This document shows positions 1-6,718 of a stretch of DNA of 35,349 bases, piece by piece. The position numbers were made by a program, and so were the translations under genes. The notes beneath the pieces were generated by a model. The model searched no databases. It saw only the letters and a program-made list of their open reading frames with translations, and was not told the DNA's origin. The number at the start of each line of letters is the position of its first letter. Position 1 is the stretch's first letter. This DNA comes from Lentisphaerota bacterium (GTDB taxonomy: Bacteria > Verrucomicrobiota > Lentisphaeria > Victivallales > Victivallaceae), in contig SUWK01000022.1 in NCBI GenBank assembly GCA_015061525.1, positions 1-35,349 of the forward strand, given 5' to 3'.

Positions 1-517
1 AACATAAATCAAATGCATTGCCACTCATTCCGTACTGTTTTATCAACAAGCGCAGGGAACCGGCAAGTATACGAAAAACAATTTCCGGAGCGATGTCACT
101 TCTGATGACTCCATTCTTTGATGCAATAACAATATTTTCCATGATTATGTTCCGATGTCTGTGCATCATCTCTTTAAGCAGTTCAGAATATTCGCTTGTA
201 TGAATAAAGAGTTCTTCTGAAAAAATAATATTTGCCCAATACCGCTCATTCATGACTTGTTCGATGCGGTAGGTGAAAAATGCTTTTACCAATTCCCAAC
301 CGGAGTGTTTTCGGCGCAGCGACTCCAAATCCACATCGAATTGCATAAGCATCGCACGGATGATTTCTGATTTATTTTTGAAGTGACGGTAAAGAGCAGG
401 TTCTGAAATGCCGATATATTCCGCCAGAGATTTAGTGGTCAATGCCTGTATGCCGTTGATCGAAACAATCTGTACTGCTGCCTTGATGATTTCTGTTTGC
501 CGTTTGCTGAATTCCAT
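1..517 (-). CDS. TetR/AcrR-family transcriptional regulator, C-terminus cut by window edge
   Basis: A DNA-binding repressor of the TetR family. The frame starts at ATG 517 and stays open for 172 codons to base 1, so the C-terminal end lies outside the window. The N-terminal ~60 residues form a TetR-type HTH; I read TTKSLAEYIGISEPALYRHF at about residues 23-42, including the typical ALYRHFKNK recognition helix. The rest is an all-helical ligand/dimer domain of ordinary length so far. A GAGGTG ribosome site lies 5-10 bases before the ATG. The promoter at 558-587 and the inverted repeat at 537-556 just upstream suggest autorepression. The target and ligand cannot be read from the window; any co-transcribed genes would lie before base 1. 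Confidence 0.9.
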   Translation of the reverse strand, partial: MEFSKRQTEIIKAAVQIVSINGIQALTTKSLAEYIGISEPALYRHFKNKSEIIRAMLMQFDVDLESLRRKHSGWELVKAFFTYRIEQVMNERYWANIIFSEELFIHTSEYSELLKEMMHRHRNIIMENIVIASKNGVIRSDIAPEIVFRILAGSLRLLIKQYGMSGNAFDLC

Positions 518-536
518 AAAGACACCTCAAAGTTAA

Positions 537-556
537 GTTAGTTATCATTCACTAAC
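537..556. promoter_or_regulatory. Putative TetR operator
   Basis: Inverted repeat GTTAGT-N8-ACTAAC. It sits between the candidate -10 box and the start codon of the TetR gene, overlapping the expected transcription start. Size and arm spacing are typical of TetR-family operators. Assignment to this regulator rests on position only. Confidence 0.6.
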
Positions 557-557
557 C

Positions 558-587
558 ATAATATAACCGATAACATCTGAAAGTCAA
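558..587 (-). promoter_or_regulatory. Promoter of the TetR gene
   Basis: On the minus strand, TTGACT (582-587) is followed after 16 bases by TATATT (560-565), or after 18 bases by TATTAT (558-563). The operator-like repeat begins immediately downstream, which would let the repressor block its own transcription. Confidence 0.55.
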
Positions 588-629
588 ACGAAAAATCAAA
601 AAAATTGTATTGTTTCCAGCCAAAACGCA

Positions 630-825
630 AAAAGACGGCATCATCGCTCCAGTGCAATGTCCGCAACGCAGAACATTCTTTAACGGAGCAATCATCTCTT
701 GTCGTACTGACCGATTTGCCGGGGCGTTGAGCGTTTTTTGAATTTCTTTGCAACGCTCCCACACCTCACGGGTAATTATCGCTTCTTGCTCATGGATTAC
801 ACCCGGCGGAATAAAAATTCCGCTC
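630..825 (-). pseudogene. Large serine recombinase remnant (Recombinase/zinc-ribbon region)
   Basis: A minus-strand frame reads through HEQEAIITREVWERCKEIQ and then LKNVLRCGHCTGAMMP. This matches the junction of the Recombinase domain (typically HEAII..ELW..VQ) and the zinc beta-ribbon (LLRCGHCGGAM) of large serine recombinases. The catalytic N-terminal domain is missing. After the first CxxC the frame turns into unrelated sequence and stops at 552. Upstream of about 825 the similarity fades. No start codon or ribosome site is convincing. I read it as a decayed fragment of a mobile-element integrase. Confidence 0.6.
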
Positions 826-855
826 CACTTTTTTGCGAAAAAAATTTTCTGCTGC

Positions 856-883
856 TTGTAATCTTGGTTGAAAGTGTTATATT
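856..883 (+). promoter_or_regulatory. Promoter of the creatininase-family gene
   Basis: TTGTAA (856-861), 16-base spacer, TATATT (878-883). The -10 lies about 30 bases before the start codon at 915. The same -35 hexamer recurs in two other promoters of this window. Confidence 0.5.
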
Positions 884-914
884 ACTTCACAGCTTAACTA
901 TTCAGGAGTTTTTT

Positions 915-1658
915 ATGCAATATTTGAAAATGCTGCCGTTTCAGTTGCGCGAAGCAATTGAAAAAAACACACCCGTAATTCTGCCCTTGGGCGTAATTGA
1001 GTATCATGCCGAACATCTGCCGCTGGGCGTGGATTGCTTTACCTGTCTGGAATCCATTGACCGGTTGGAAAAAAAGCACCCCGAAGTCATCGTTCTGCCG
1101 CCGTTCTGCTACGGCAGCGCCTCGTATGCAGTCGCCAAGCCGGAAGGCAACGGCACTGTGCATGTTGATTCGGAACATGTGATGAAAGTCGCTGAAGATA
1201 TCTTCCGCAGTCTGCTCCGGGTCGGATTCCGCAACATCCACGGCTACATCGCCCATCAGCACGAAGAATTTGTGCAGGGTATGCCCACTGACCTGGCGTT
1301 CCGCTTTGCCGCCCGCCGCGTTATCTTTGAATTTCTGGAAAAGAACACCGGCGAAGGCTGGTGGGGTACGGAAAAATTCAGTGCCTATTATTCTGAAGAC
1401 AACAATCCGTTCAATTATATCAGAATCCATCCCTGCCTGCCCGCGCCGGAACGCTATCACGAATTCCCGGTTGACCATGCCGGCAAAAACGAAACCAGTA
1501 TCACGCTGGCTTCGCACCCGGAAACCGTGCACATGGATAAACTGGATAACTCCATCTGGTACAGCCGCGCCGGCGTAGAAGGTTCTGCTGAATACGGCAA
1601 CGCCTCGCTGAACGCAATCGTCGAAGAGATGGAAAAGACTCTCGGTCTGGTCAAATAA
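915..1658 (+). CDS. Creatininase-family amidohydrolase
   Basis: A 247-residue protein of the creatininase superfamily (metal-dependent cyclic-amide hydrolases such as creatininase and the riboflavin-pathway FAPy hydrolases). The N-terminal metal motif is recognisable as GVIEYHAEHLPLGVD (family pattern G..E.H..HLPL..D). A conserved Glu near the C-terminus lies in HAGKNETS. The usual GHGGN motif is replaced by HGYIAHQHEEF, so activity or substrate may differ. I chose ATG 915 because a CAGGAG ribosome site lies at 903-908 and the family homology begins soon after. The frame stays open back to 738, but that stretch overlaps the recombinase remnant and the promoter. It stands alone, with its own promoter and a terminator at 1686. 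Confidence 0.8.
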   Translation: MQYLKMLPFQLREAIEKNTPVILPLGVIEYHAEHLPLGVDCFTCLESIDRLEKKHPEVIVLPPFCYGSASYAVAKPEGNGTVHVDSEHVMKVAEDIFRSLLRVGFRNIHGYIAHQHEEFVQGMPTDLAFRFAARRVIFEFLEKNTGEGWWGTEKFSAYYSEDNNPFNYIRIHPCLPAPERYHEFPVDHAGKNETSITLASHPETVHMDKLDNSIWYSRAGVEGSAEYGNASLNAIVEEMEKTLGLVK

Positions 1659-1685
1659 TCAGACAACCAGGCAATACGCTTACAG

Positions 1686-1724
1686 CAGCGGCTGGTGCAA
1701 ATAAAAATGCCCAGCCGCTGTTTA
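1686..1724 (+). terminator. Intrinsic terminator after the creatininase-family gene
   Basis: A perfect 10-bp stem, CAGCGGCTGG (1686-1695) with CCAGCCGCTG (1711-1720), with a 15-base AT-rich loop, followed by TTTAAATT. The T tract is short, so efficiency is uncertain. Confidence 0.7.
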
Positions 1725-1788
1725 AATTAGATGATTGATATTCAATAAGTCGTCCGGCAACCCCGAATAACTCACCGATTGTCAAGTT

Positions 1789-2931
1789 TCAATTCTGAAG
1801 TTCCTGAAAGGCAGCCAAACCTTTTACCGTCAGAAGGTACTTCTGCCGTGGGTGGCGTGGACTGTCAGGGTAGAGCAAACGCACAAAGCCATCTTTGATC
1901 GCCGGATTGAGGTAGTTGTTGAGAAAAGTTTCCCGATGTTTCAAACCGACAATAGACAACATTTCTTTTACAGTCAGTTCTTTATTGCCAATAGCTTTGA
2001 CCAGTTGAATGATTCTGGGATCATCGGTTGAGAACTTGTCCGGTACTTGTCCGGGAAACTTGTCCGGTTTTACTGATGAGCTCGTCCGGTTTTGTTCTGA
2101 AATAAACTCTTCCGGAGCGGAAATAATCAGATAACGATTTTCGAGTTCGTTGTTTTCGCCCAGCAGGAGGTTGCGAAAGAACTTCTCCAAGTGTTCAAAT
2201 TCAGGCTCGATGTTGCGGGCATAGTTTCGATAGTTGGCACGGACAAGGGCATTGCGGAAGTACCAGGAGTGTTCGGCAAAGAGATCATTGCTGACGGTGA
2301 ATCCCATTGCCCGGAGATATTTGATCGCAAAGACCGCTGTGGTGCGGGTGTTGCCCTCCAGGAAGGGATGAATCTGCCAGATGCCGGAAATAAACTTGGC
2401 AAAGTGCCTGATCATTTCGGAGTGATCGAGGTTCTTGTAGCTGAACTCCTTTTCATTGTCAAAGTCGTGCTGCAAAGCCCGTTTGATTTCAGAAAAACTT
2501 ACATAGAGAACGGATTCACCACGCAGTACCCATTCCTTTTTGGAAATGTTGCAATCCCGGAAAGTTCCTGCGAACTTGAAAACGCCTTCAAAAACACGTC
2601 CGTGGATCGCAGCCAAGCCGGAGGGGGAAAAAGAAAAGGTTTGTTCATTGAGCAGTTTGGTGATGTTGGCTGAAACCTTGTCAGCCTCTTCGGTGTTGGC
2701 ATCATCGGAGCGATTGGACAGGGTATTGTAATAAGAATCCAGAAGCGAGCGGACTTCATCAATAGTGATATCGCCGTCAATATGGCGTTTGGCAGTTTCC
2801 AGAAGATAGGCAGAAGGGGATAGACCATCGACCTCCTGAAGTCCGATAGCCGTCTTCCAAGCCTGAGCCTTATCCCGCTTCCCGGGCTCGCCCTGCAAAA
2901 GATATTGATCAAATTCCTCGTATTTATTCAT
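1789..2931 (-). CDS. Fic-family AMP-transferase (Fido domain) with N-terminal inhibitory-type helix
   Basis: A 380-residue Fic protein; the family usually transfers AMP to hydroxyl side chains of target proteins and often acts as a toxin. The catalytic loop HPFLEGNTRT is at about residues 188-197, with His188 the expected base. The second Arg of the classical HPFxxGNGRxxR motif is replaced by Ala (TRTTA). Residues ~20-70 (TAIGLQEVDGLSPS, then GDITIDEV) resemble the VbhA-like antitoxin segment fused to the N-terminus in many self-inhibited Fic proteins. Residues ~300-380 look like a winged helix (LTVKEMLSIVGLKHRETF) and may read DNA. The start is the ATG at 2931. It lies 19 bp after the BRO-N gene on the same strand, probably in one transcript with it and the FRG gene. 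Confidence 0.87.
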   Translation of the reverse strand: MNKYEEFDQYLLQGEPGKRDKAQAWKTAIGLQEVDGLSPSAYLLETAKRHIDGDITIDEVRSLLDSYYNTLSNRSDDANTEEADKVSANITKLLNEQTFSFSPSGLAAIHGRVFEGVFKFAGTFRDCNISKKEWVLRGESVLYVSFSEIKRALQHDFDNEKEFSYKNLDHSEMIRHFAKFISGIWQIHPFLEGNTRTTAVFAIKYLRAMGFTVSNDLFAEHSWYFRNALVRANYRNYARNIEPEFEHLEKFFRNLLLGENNELENRYLIISAPEEFISEQNRTSSSVKPDKFPGQVPDKFSTDDPRIIQLVKAIGNKELTVKEMLSIVGLKHRETFLNNYLNPAIKDGFVRLLYPDSPRHPRQKYLLTVKGLAAFQELQN

Positions 2932-2950
2932 AAGGTATCCTTAATTTTTG

Positions 2951-3175
2951 TCAGGCAGTCAATTTCAACTGGTTAGCGGCACTAACCAGTTGAGGATTTT
3001 CCTTTTTTAACTTGTTTTTGAGGTACTTCCAGTAGTTGCGGTTCCTGGTGTAATCAGATTGCTCATTCAGCACAGCGATAATATCGACAGCAGCAAAGAA
3101 CCATTGGGAAGTTGTTTCATCCCAAACCGCCCGAACTTCCCGGTCATTAAAAAATCTGATGGATATTTTAGTCAT
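2951..3175 (-). CDS. BRO-N (phage antirepressor-like) domain protein, short
   Basis: A 74-residue protein. Its residues ~5-70 follow the BRO-N pattern: IRFFNDREVRAVWDE, WFFAAVDIIAVL and YWKYLKNKLKKE. BRO-N domains bind DNA in phage antirepressors and baculovirus BRO proteins. It ends at NQLKLTA-stop, exactly where family members usually continue with DGK..LTDV, so the domain's last strand and any C-terminal module are missing. It may be a truncated gene or a minimal stand-alone form. AAGG lies about 8 bases before ATG 3175. It sits between the FRG and Fic genes on the same strand (46- and 19-bp gaps), so a regulatory role for that cassette is possible but unproven. Confidence 0.65.
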   Translation of the reverse strand: MTKISIRFFNDREVRAVWDETTSQWFFAAVDIIAVLNEQSDYTRNRNYWKYLKNKLKKENPQLVSAANQLKLTA

Positions 3176-3221
3176 TGGTGTGCCTTAAGATATATTTCTT
3201 TCTGCCATTTTGGCATTTTTG

Positions 3222-4409
3222 TCAAAACCATCTTATTTCTTCCAACTCATCCATATATTTACTGAGTCCTTGAAAATCCGGATATACTGTTTTGGCATTG
3301 ATATTAGCTGAATCCAGAAATGCCAAACAGTCTTTACGTTTGGATATAGAAAATTTAATATTGTATTTTTTGATTAAAGATTTCTCAGGTGGCTCGGAAC
3401 GCGTATAAGATAGATTATCAAACAAATCAAAATCAGGTTCTGTAAAAGTTGCAAAATAGCGTTCACACCACTCTTCAATAGTCATCAAACGAGGAGCATA
3501 AGAAAACACGCCATTTTGAGTTATTTGCCGCTGATTTTTGTCACTGCATTCTAATATCAACTTTAATTTCATTGCATCTCTGACGATCTGATAGTATTTG
3601 AAAAAAATCTCTGGTTGTCCCACCTTGATTTCAGATTTCAGATTATCTTTTGAAAATATTTTTCCATTAAAAAAAGTACATGTTTTATCAATGAATTCGT
3701 TGATATGTTCCTGCGTTACTTCATCCGTAATCTTATCTAATCCATTGATCGGATGAGTATTCAATTTTACTAATAATGATGGATCGAGAGAATAAATCGA
3801 TATCATATCAATATTATTTCCATCTTGATCCTTTTCTTTATATCCTTCGCAAGCAAAATACAATGCCAATAATGGGCGAATAGTCCAGTCCAGTAATGGT
3901 GACTTGACTCCGTAATGCTGCCCCCATGCCCAATGGCGTAAATCCATGGCAAAATTACAACTGCAATCTAATGCGACCCCAAAATTAATATTATCATTGT
4001 TGTTGCTTTGCCGATTAAATTTTGCAAACTCGCTCTCACATTTCTTCAATTCGAATATATAATTATTAGGTCTACTTGGTAGTGGCAGTGACAGATGATT
4101 TGAAATATCATCTCTTTCTGAAAATGTATTTCTCCGAAGATTATTGTAGGCATTATAAATATCTGTTACAAATGTCGAATACACTTGTTCTGCACAATAG
4201 TTTTTCTTATGTTTTCTCCAATATGATGATTCCAATTTCCATGCTGAATTACCCTGTCCACGCCACAATTTTACTCCGAATCCAAGACGATGTCCCATTA
4301 TCGCAGAAATGAAATCTTCCCACAAATTGAAAGTTTGCTCTTGGAAAAGGTCTTGTTCCGTAAGCTTATGTAATGGGGGATTAACAGAACTCATAGTTTC
4401 TTCTTTCAT
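3222..4409 (-). CDS. FRG-domain protein
   Basis: A 395-residue protein with the FRG domain, named for its F/W-R-G motif. I see LWRGQGNSAWKLESSYWR at about residues 48-65. The second signature, AWGQHYGVKSPLLDWT followed by PLLALYFACEG, is at about 161-189. FRG proteins are common in accessory and defence islands; their biochemical activity is not established. The gene is clearly more AT-rich than the polysaccharide and GTPase loci, which points to horizontal transfer. The start is uncertain: ATG 4409 has no well-spaced ribosome site, while ATG 4394 (fifteen bases in) follows a purine-rich stretch. A TATAAT box lies at 4454-4459 on this strand, but I find no matching -35. It is the first gene of a probable FRG / BRO-N / Fic transcript. 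Confidence 0.85.
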   Translation of the reverse strand: MKEETMSSVNPPLHKLTEQDLFQEQTFNLWEDFISAIMGHRLGFGVKLWRGQGNSAWKLESSYWRKHKKNYCAEQVYSTFVTDIYNAYNNLRRNTFSERDDISNHLSLPLPSRPNNYIFELKKCESEFAKFNRQSNNNDNINFGVALDCSCNFAMDLRHWAWGQHYGVKSPLLDWTIRPLLALYFACEGYKEKDQDGNNIDMISIYSLDPSLLVKLNTHPINGLDKITDEVTQEHINEFIDKTCTFFNGKIFSKDNLKSEIKVGQPEIFFKYYQIVRDAMKLKLILECSDKNQRQITQNGVFSYAPRLMTIEEWCERYFATFTEPDFDLFDNLSYTRSEPPEKSLIKKYNIKFSISKRKDCLAFLDSANINAKTVYPDFQGLSKYMDELEEIRWF

Positions 4410-4600
4410 CCTGGATTATTCGCTTTCTATATCTTGAAAGTTACTAAGAGCTGATTATATGTTACCATAAAAATCCATCACTCCATTGGTTTGATTGCGG
4501 TTTCAATGAAGTTGATTTCATTATCCTGAATATTATAGTTATACGCTACTTCGATAATGTAGCACTGAAAAATGAAAAATCAATACTTACTACTTCAGGA

Positions 4601-4641
4601 TAATAAAAAAAGCAGACTATGTTTCTTAAATATAATCTGCT
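4601..4641 (-). terminator. Intrinsic terminator of the polysaccharide/HTH transcript
   Basis: On the minus strand the stem AGCAGATTAT (4632-4641) pairs with ATAGTCTGCT (4611-4620), ten pairs with one G-U, across an 11-base loop. Seven T follow directly (4604-4610). It lies 15 bases after the HTH gene, so it is the likely end of the long minus-strand operon. Confidence 0.85.
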
Positions 4642-4655
4642 CTGCTGAATGAATT

Positions 4656-4886
4656 TTAGAAATTAAGAATCTGATGCACTCGAGTTTTGCTGATTCCGCA
4701 CTCTCTGGCGATGGCAGATAGAGAAAGCCCCTGTTCACGCAGCATCCTGACTTTTTCAATATCGGCGGTCAGCGGTCTGCCAAGCGTTTTGCCACTTTTG
4801 CGGATGCGCTCAACCCTCCACCTTCCCGATGTCTTCAATTTTTCGTAACAATCTTCTGAATGATATTGGCAATATCTTTCTTTCAC
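4656..4886 (-). CDS. Small resolvase-type helix-turn-helix protein
   Basis: A 76-residue basic protein. Its second half (about residues 34-74) reads KTLGRPLTADIEKVRMLREQ and then LSLSAIARECGISKTRVHQIL. This is the DNA-binding tail of serine resolvases: the GRP arm-to-HTH hinge followed by an HTH_7-type helix pair. No catalytic resolvase domain precedes it, so it is either a recombinase remnant or a stand-alone regulator. The start is GTG 4886, which overlaps the TGA of the upstream epimerase as GTGA, implying translational coupling. That start lies inside the 22-bp palindrome at 4876-4897. A strong terminator follows. The N-terminal 33 residues (two Cys: YCQYHSEDCYEK) are not recognised. Confidence 0.6.
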   Translation of the reverse strand: MKERYCQYHSEDCYEKLKTSGRWRVERIRKSGKTLGRPLTADIEKVRMLREQGLSLSAIARECGISKTRVHQILNF

Positions 4887-4897
4887 GTGAAAGAAAG
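4876..4897. repeat. 22-bp perfect palindrome at the epimerase/HTH junction
   Basis: Left arm CTTTCTTTCAC (4876-4886) and right arm GTGAAAGAAAG (4887-4897) are exact complements with no spacer. It contains the stop codon of the epimerase gene and the GTG start of the HTH gene. It could be a binding site for a dimeric regulator (possibly the HTH protein itself) or a scar or target of recombination. Confidence 0.8.
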
Positions 4898-5764
4898 CGG
4901 AAGAAATTGTTCGCTGGATAGAGAGGAGCGGCGGGAAAGGGTTATATCGGGGACATAGGGTTGCGGAACTGCTCCGGGAACGGGAGTGCCGAGGATTTTT
5001 ACCGGCAGACCGGGAGCTAAAGTATCAGCGACAAGGTGGGCAAGTTCAGAAATGGAAATTGCCGAATCGCTGCCGACATTGTAAGCACATCCGGGAGTGC
5101 CGCGTTCCAGCAGGTTAAAGAGCCAGATGACCAGATCATCAGCATGCAAATAGGAGCGCAGCGGTGTACCATCACCCTTGACGATGATCTCTTTCCCCGC
5201 GAGAGCATCGCGGACAAAGTTGCCGATTGCGTAATGGATATTGCGGTCAAGATATTTACCGTAAAAAGCAAAACATCTGGCAGCAACAGCAGGAATACCG
5301 CTTTGAAAACAGAGTTTTTCAGCCTGAAGTTTGGCAATTCCGTAAACAGTGACCGGATTGCATGGAGCGGTTTCCGGAACTTTCAGAACGGTTTGTTTGC
5401 CGTAGACTGCACCGGAACTGATAAAAAGGAGTTTTTTCACCTGACACTGCCGGGCAATTTCCAGAGAATGAGTTGTACCGTCAATGATGATGGAGCGCAT
5501 TTCTTCATCAGCAATGGTTGTTAATGCCGGAGTTGCTCCGAGGATCATGGCATCAAAAGTACCGGAAACTGAAAAATCCCGGACATCACCGGAAATGAAG
5601 GTTACGTTCCCGATCGCGGAAAATTCCGGATTGTTGTGCAGAAATTTTTCCGGATCGCGGGAGAGGATGGTGAACTCATACCCGGTAACCAGACCGCGTT
5701 TGACCATATCCAGGATACTTTTGCCGAAAAAACCGGTTCCTCCGGTGAGCAGGATTTTTTTCAT
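4883..5764 (-). CDS. NAD(P)-dependent sugar-nucleotide epimerase/reductase (extended SDR), short C-terminus
   Basis: A 293-residue extended SDR enzyme acting on a nucleotide sugar in the cytoplasm. The Rossmann motif TGGTGFFGKS is at about residues 8-17, the active-site Ser is in SSGAVYG, and Tyr/Lys are in YGIAK. Such enzymes epimerise or reduce keto-sugars. Next to a YerE-like TPP enzyme, the natural guess is reduction of the branched keto-sugar side chain (the YerF role), but sequence alone cannot separate this from 4-epimerase or 4-reductase activity. The protein stops soon after VPDIT; relatives usually carry about 15-25 more residues there. The last residues (SRRSSLSSEQFLPLSFT) look unlike the family, which suggests a rearranged 3' end. 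It follows the glycosyltransferase gene by 6 bp and overlaps the HTH gene. Confidence 0.82.
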   Translation of the reverse strand: MKKILLTGGTGFFGKSILDMVKRGLVTGYEFTILSRDPEKFLHNNPEFSAIGNVTFISGDVRDFSVSGTFDAMILGATPALTTIADEEMRSIIIDGTTHSLEIARQCQVKKLLFISSGAVYGKQTVLKVPETAPCNPVTVYGIAKLQAEKLCFQSGIPAVAARCFAFYGKYLDRNIHYAIGNFVRDALAGKEIIVKGDGTPLRSYLHADDLVIWLFNLLERGTPGCAYNVGSDSAISISELAHLVADTLAPGLPVKILGTPVPGAVPQPYVPDITLSRRSSLSSEQFLPLSFT

Positions 5765-5770
5765 ACCGTT

Positions 5771-6718
5771 TTATTCATCAAAATTTATACGTTCTTCCTC
5801 GATGACCAGAGGTTTGTTTTTAACCTGAGTGTAGATGGCACCGATGTATTCACCGAGAATACCGATAAAGACAAGCTGAACTGCGGAAAAGAAGAAGAGT
5901 CCGATGACCAGCGGAGCCATACCGACTTGAAAACTGTTCCAGTTGCAGCACTTGTAAATAAAGTAACCCAATGCCGCCAGCAAACTCATAAACGCGATTA
6001 CGAAACCGGAGAATGCCGCCATACGCAAGGGCAATTTGGTGTGATTGACAAAACCGGTCATCGCCATATCATAGAGGGTGAAGAAGTTGTTTTTGGTTTT
6101 GCCGAATTTGCGTTTTTCCTGAACAAAAGGTACTTCAGTACGTTTGAAACCTATTTCAGAAACCAGTCCGCGGAAATAGGGATAAGGATCGTTAAACTTT
6201 TTCAGAGCATCCATAAAACACCGGTCGTAAAGCCCGAACCCGGTGAATTTCGGAATAACCTGGGCATCAGATGAGGTTTTTGCCAGCAAAGAATAGTAGC
6301 ATTTGCGGAAAAATTCCAGCAGAAGCGATGCTTTCGTTCCAGAGCGCACTCCGGCGACGACCTTGTAACCCTCTTCATATTTTTTCAGAAATTCAGAAAG
6401 CATTTCCGGAGGTTCCTGAAGATCGGAACAGAGATTGAAAACCACATCTCCGGAGGCATTGAGCAATGCATTGAAAGGAGAACGGATGTGTCCGAAATTG
6501 TTGGCGTTGAGAATAACTTTGAACTTCGGGTCTTTGGCGGCAATTTCCCGTAATATTTCCCGGGTGCCGTCAGTGGAAAGGTTGTCCTCCACAATAAATT
6601 CGTAATCGTACTGCGGATGTTTGGCAAGTTCTGCCTTGCAGCGTTGATAAAACAGAGGTATATTATCAACTTCATTCCAGCAGCTGCTTGTAATGGAAAT
6701 AACTTTTTGGCAGTGCAT
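5771..6718 (-). CDS. GtrB/ArnC-like polyprenyl-phosphate glycosyltransferase (GT2)
   Basis: A 315-residue family-2 glycosyltransferase of the DPM1/GtrB type. These enzymes transfer a sugar from a nucleotide donor to undecaprenyl phosphate at the cytoplasmic face, giving a lipid-linked monosaccharide donor. The N-terminal GT-A domain has VEDNLSTDGT (DxSxDGT family motif) and the metal/donor motif CSDLQEPPE (DLQxPPE). Two membrane spans follow near the C-terminus, at about 233-260 and 268-293, then the typical IGAIYTQVKNKP ending. I set the start at ATG 6718 rather than the TTG three bases earlier: GGAGG lies at 6726-6730, and ATG shares one base with the upstream TGA. The GT-C-type protein encoded at 14531 is a plausible user of the lipid-linked sugar. 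Confidence 0.88.
   Translation of the reverse strand: MHCQKVISITSSCWNEVDNIPLFYQRCKAELAKHPQYDYEFIVEDNLSTDGTREILREIAAKDPKFKVILNANNFGHIRSPFNALLNASGDVVFNLCSDLQEPPEMLSEFLKKYEEGYKVVAGVRSGTKASLLLEFFRKCYYSLLAKTSSDAQVIPKFTGFGLYDRCFMDALKKFNDPYPYFRGLVSEIGFKRTEVPFVQEKRKFGKTKNNFFTLYDMAMTGFVNHTKLPLRMAAFSGFVIAFMSLLAALGYFIYKCCNWNSFQVGMAPLVIGLFFFSAVQLVFIGILGEYIGAIYTQVKNKPLVIEEERINFDE

Noticed and set aside
738-914. Upstream extension of the creatininase-family frame
   Set aside because: It covers the promoter and the opposite-strand recombinase remnant and has no family similarity. The ATG at 915 has a good ribosome site.
4410-4600. Possible small gene in the AT-rich gap between the FRG gene and the terminator
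   Set aside because: No open frame with a ribosome site is convincing; only a lone TATAAT box (4454-4459, minus) stands out.
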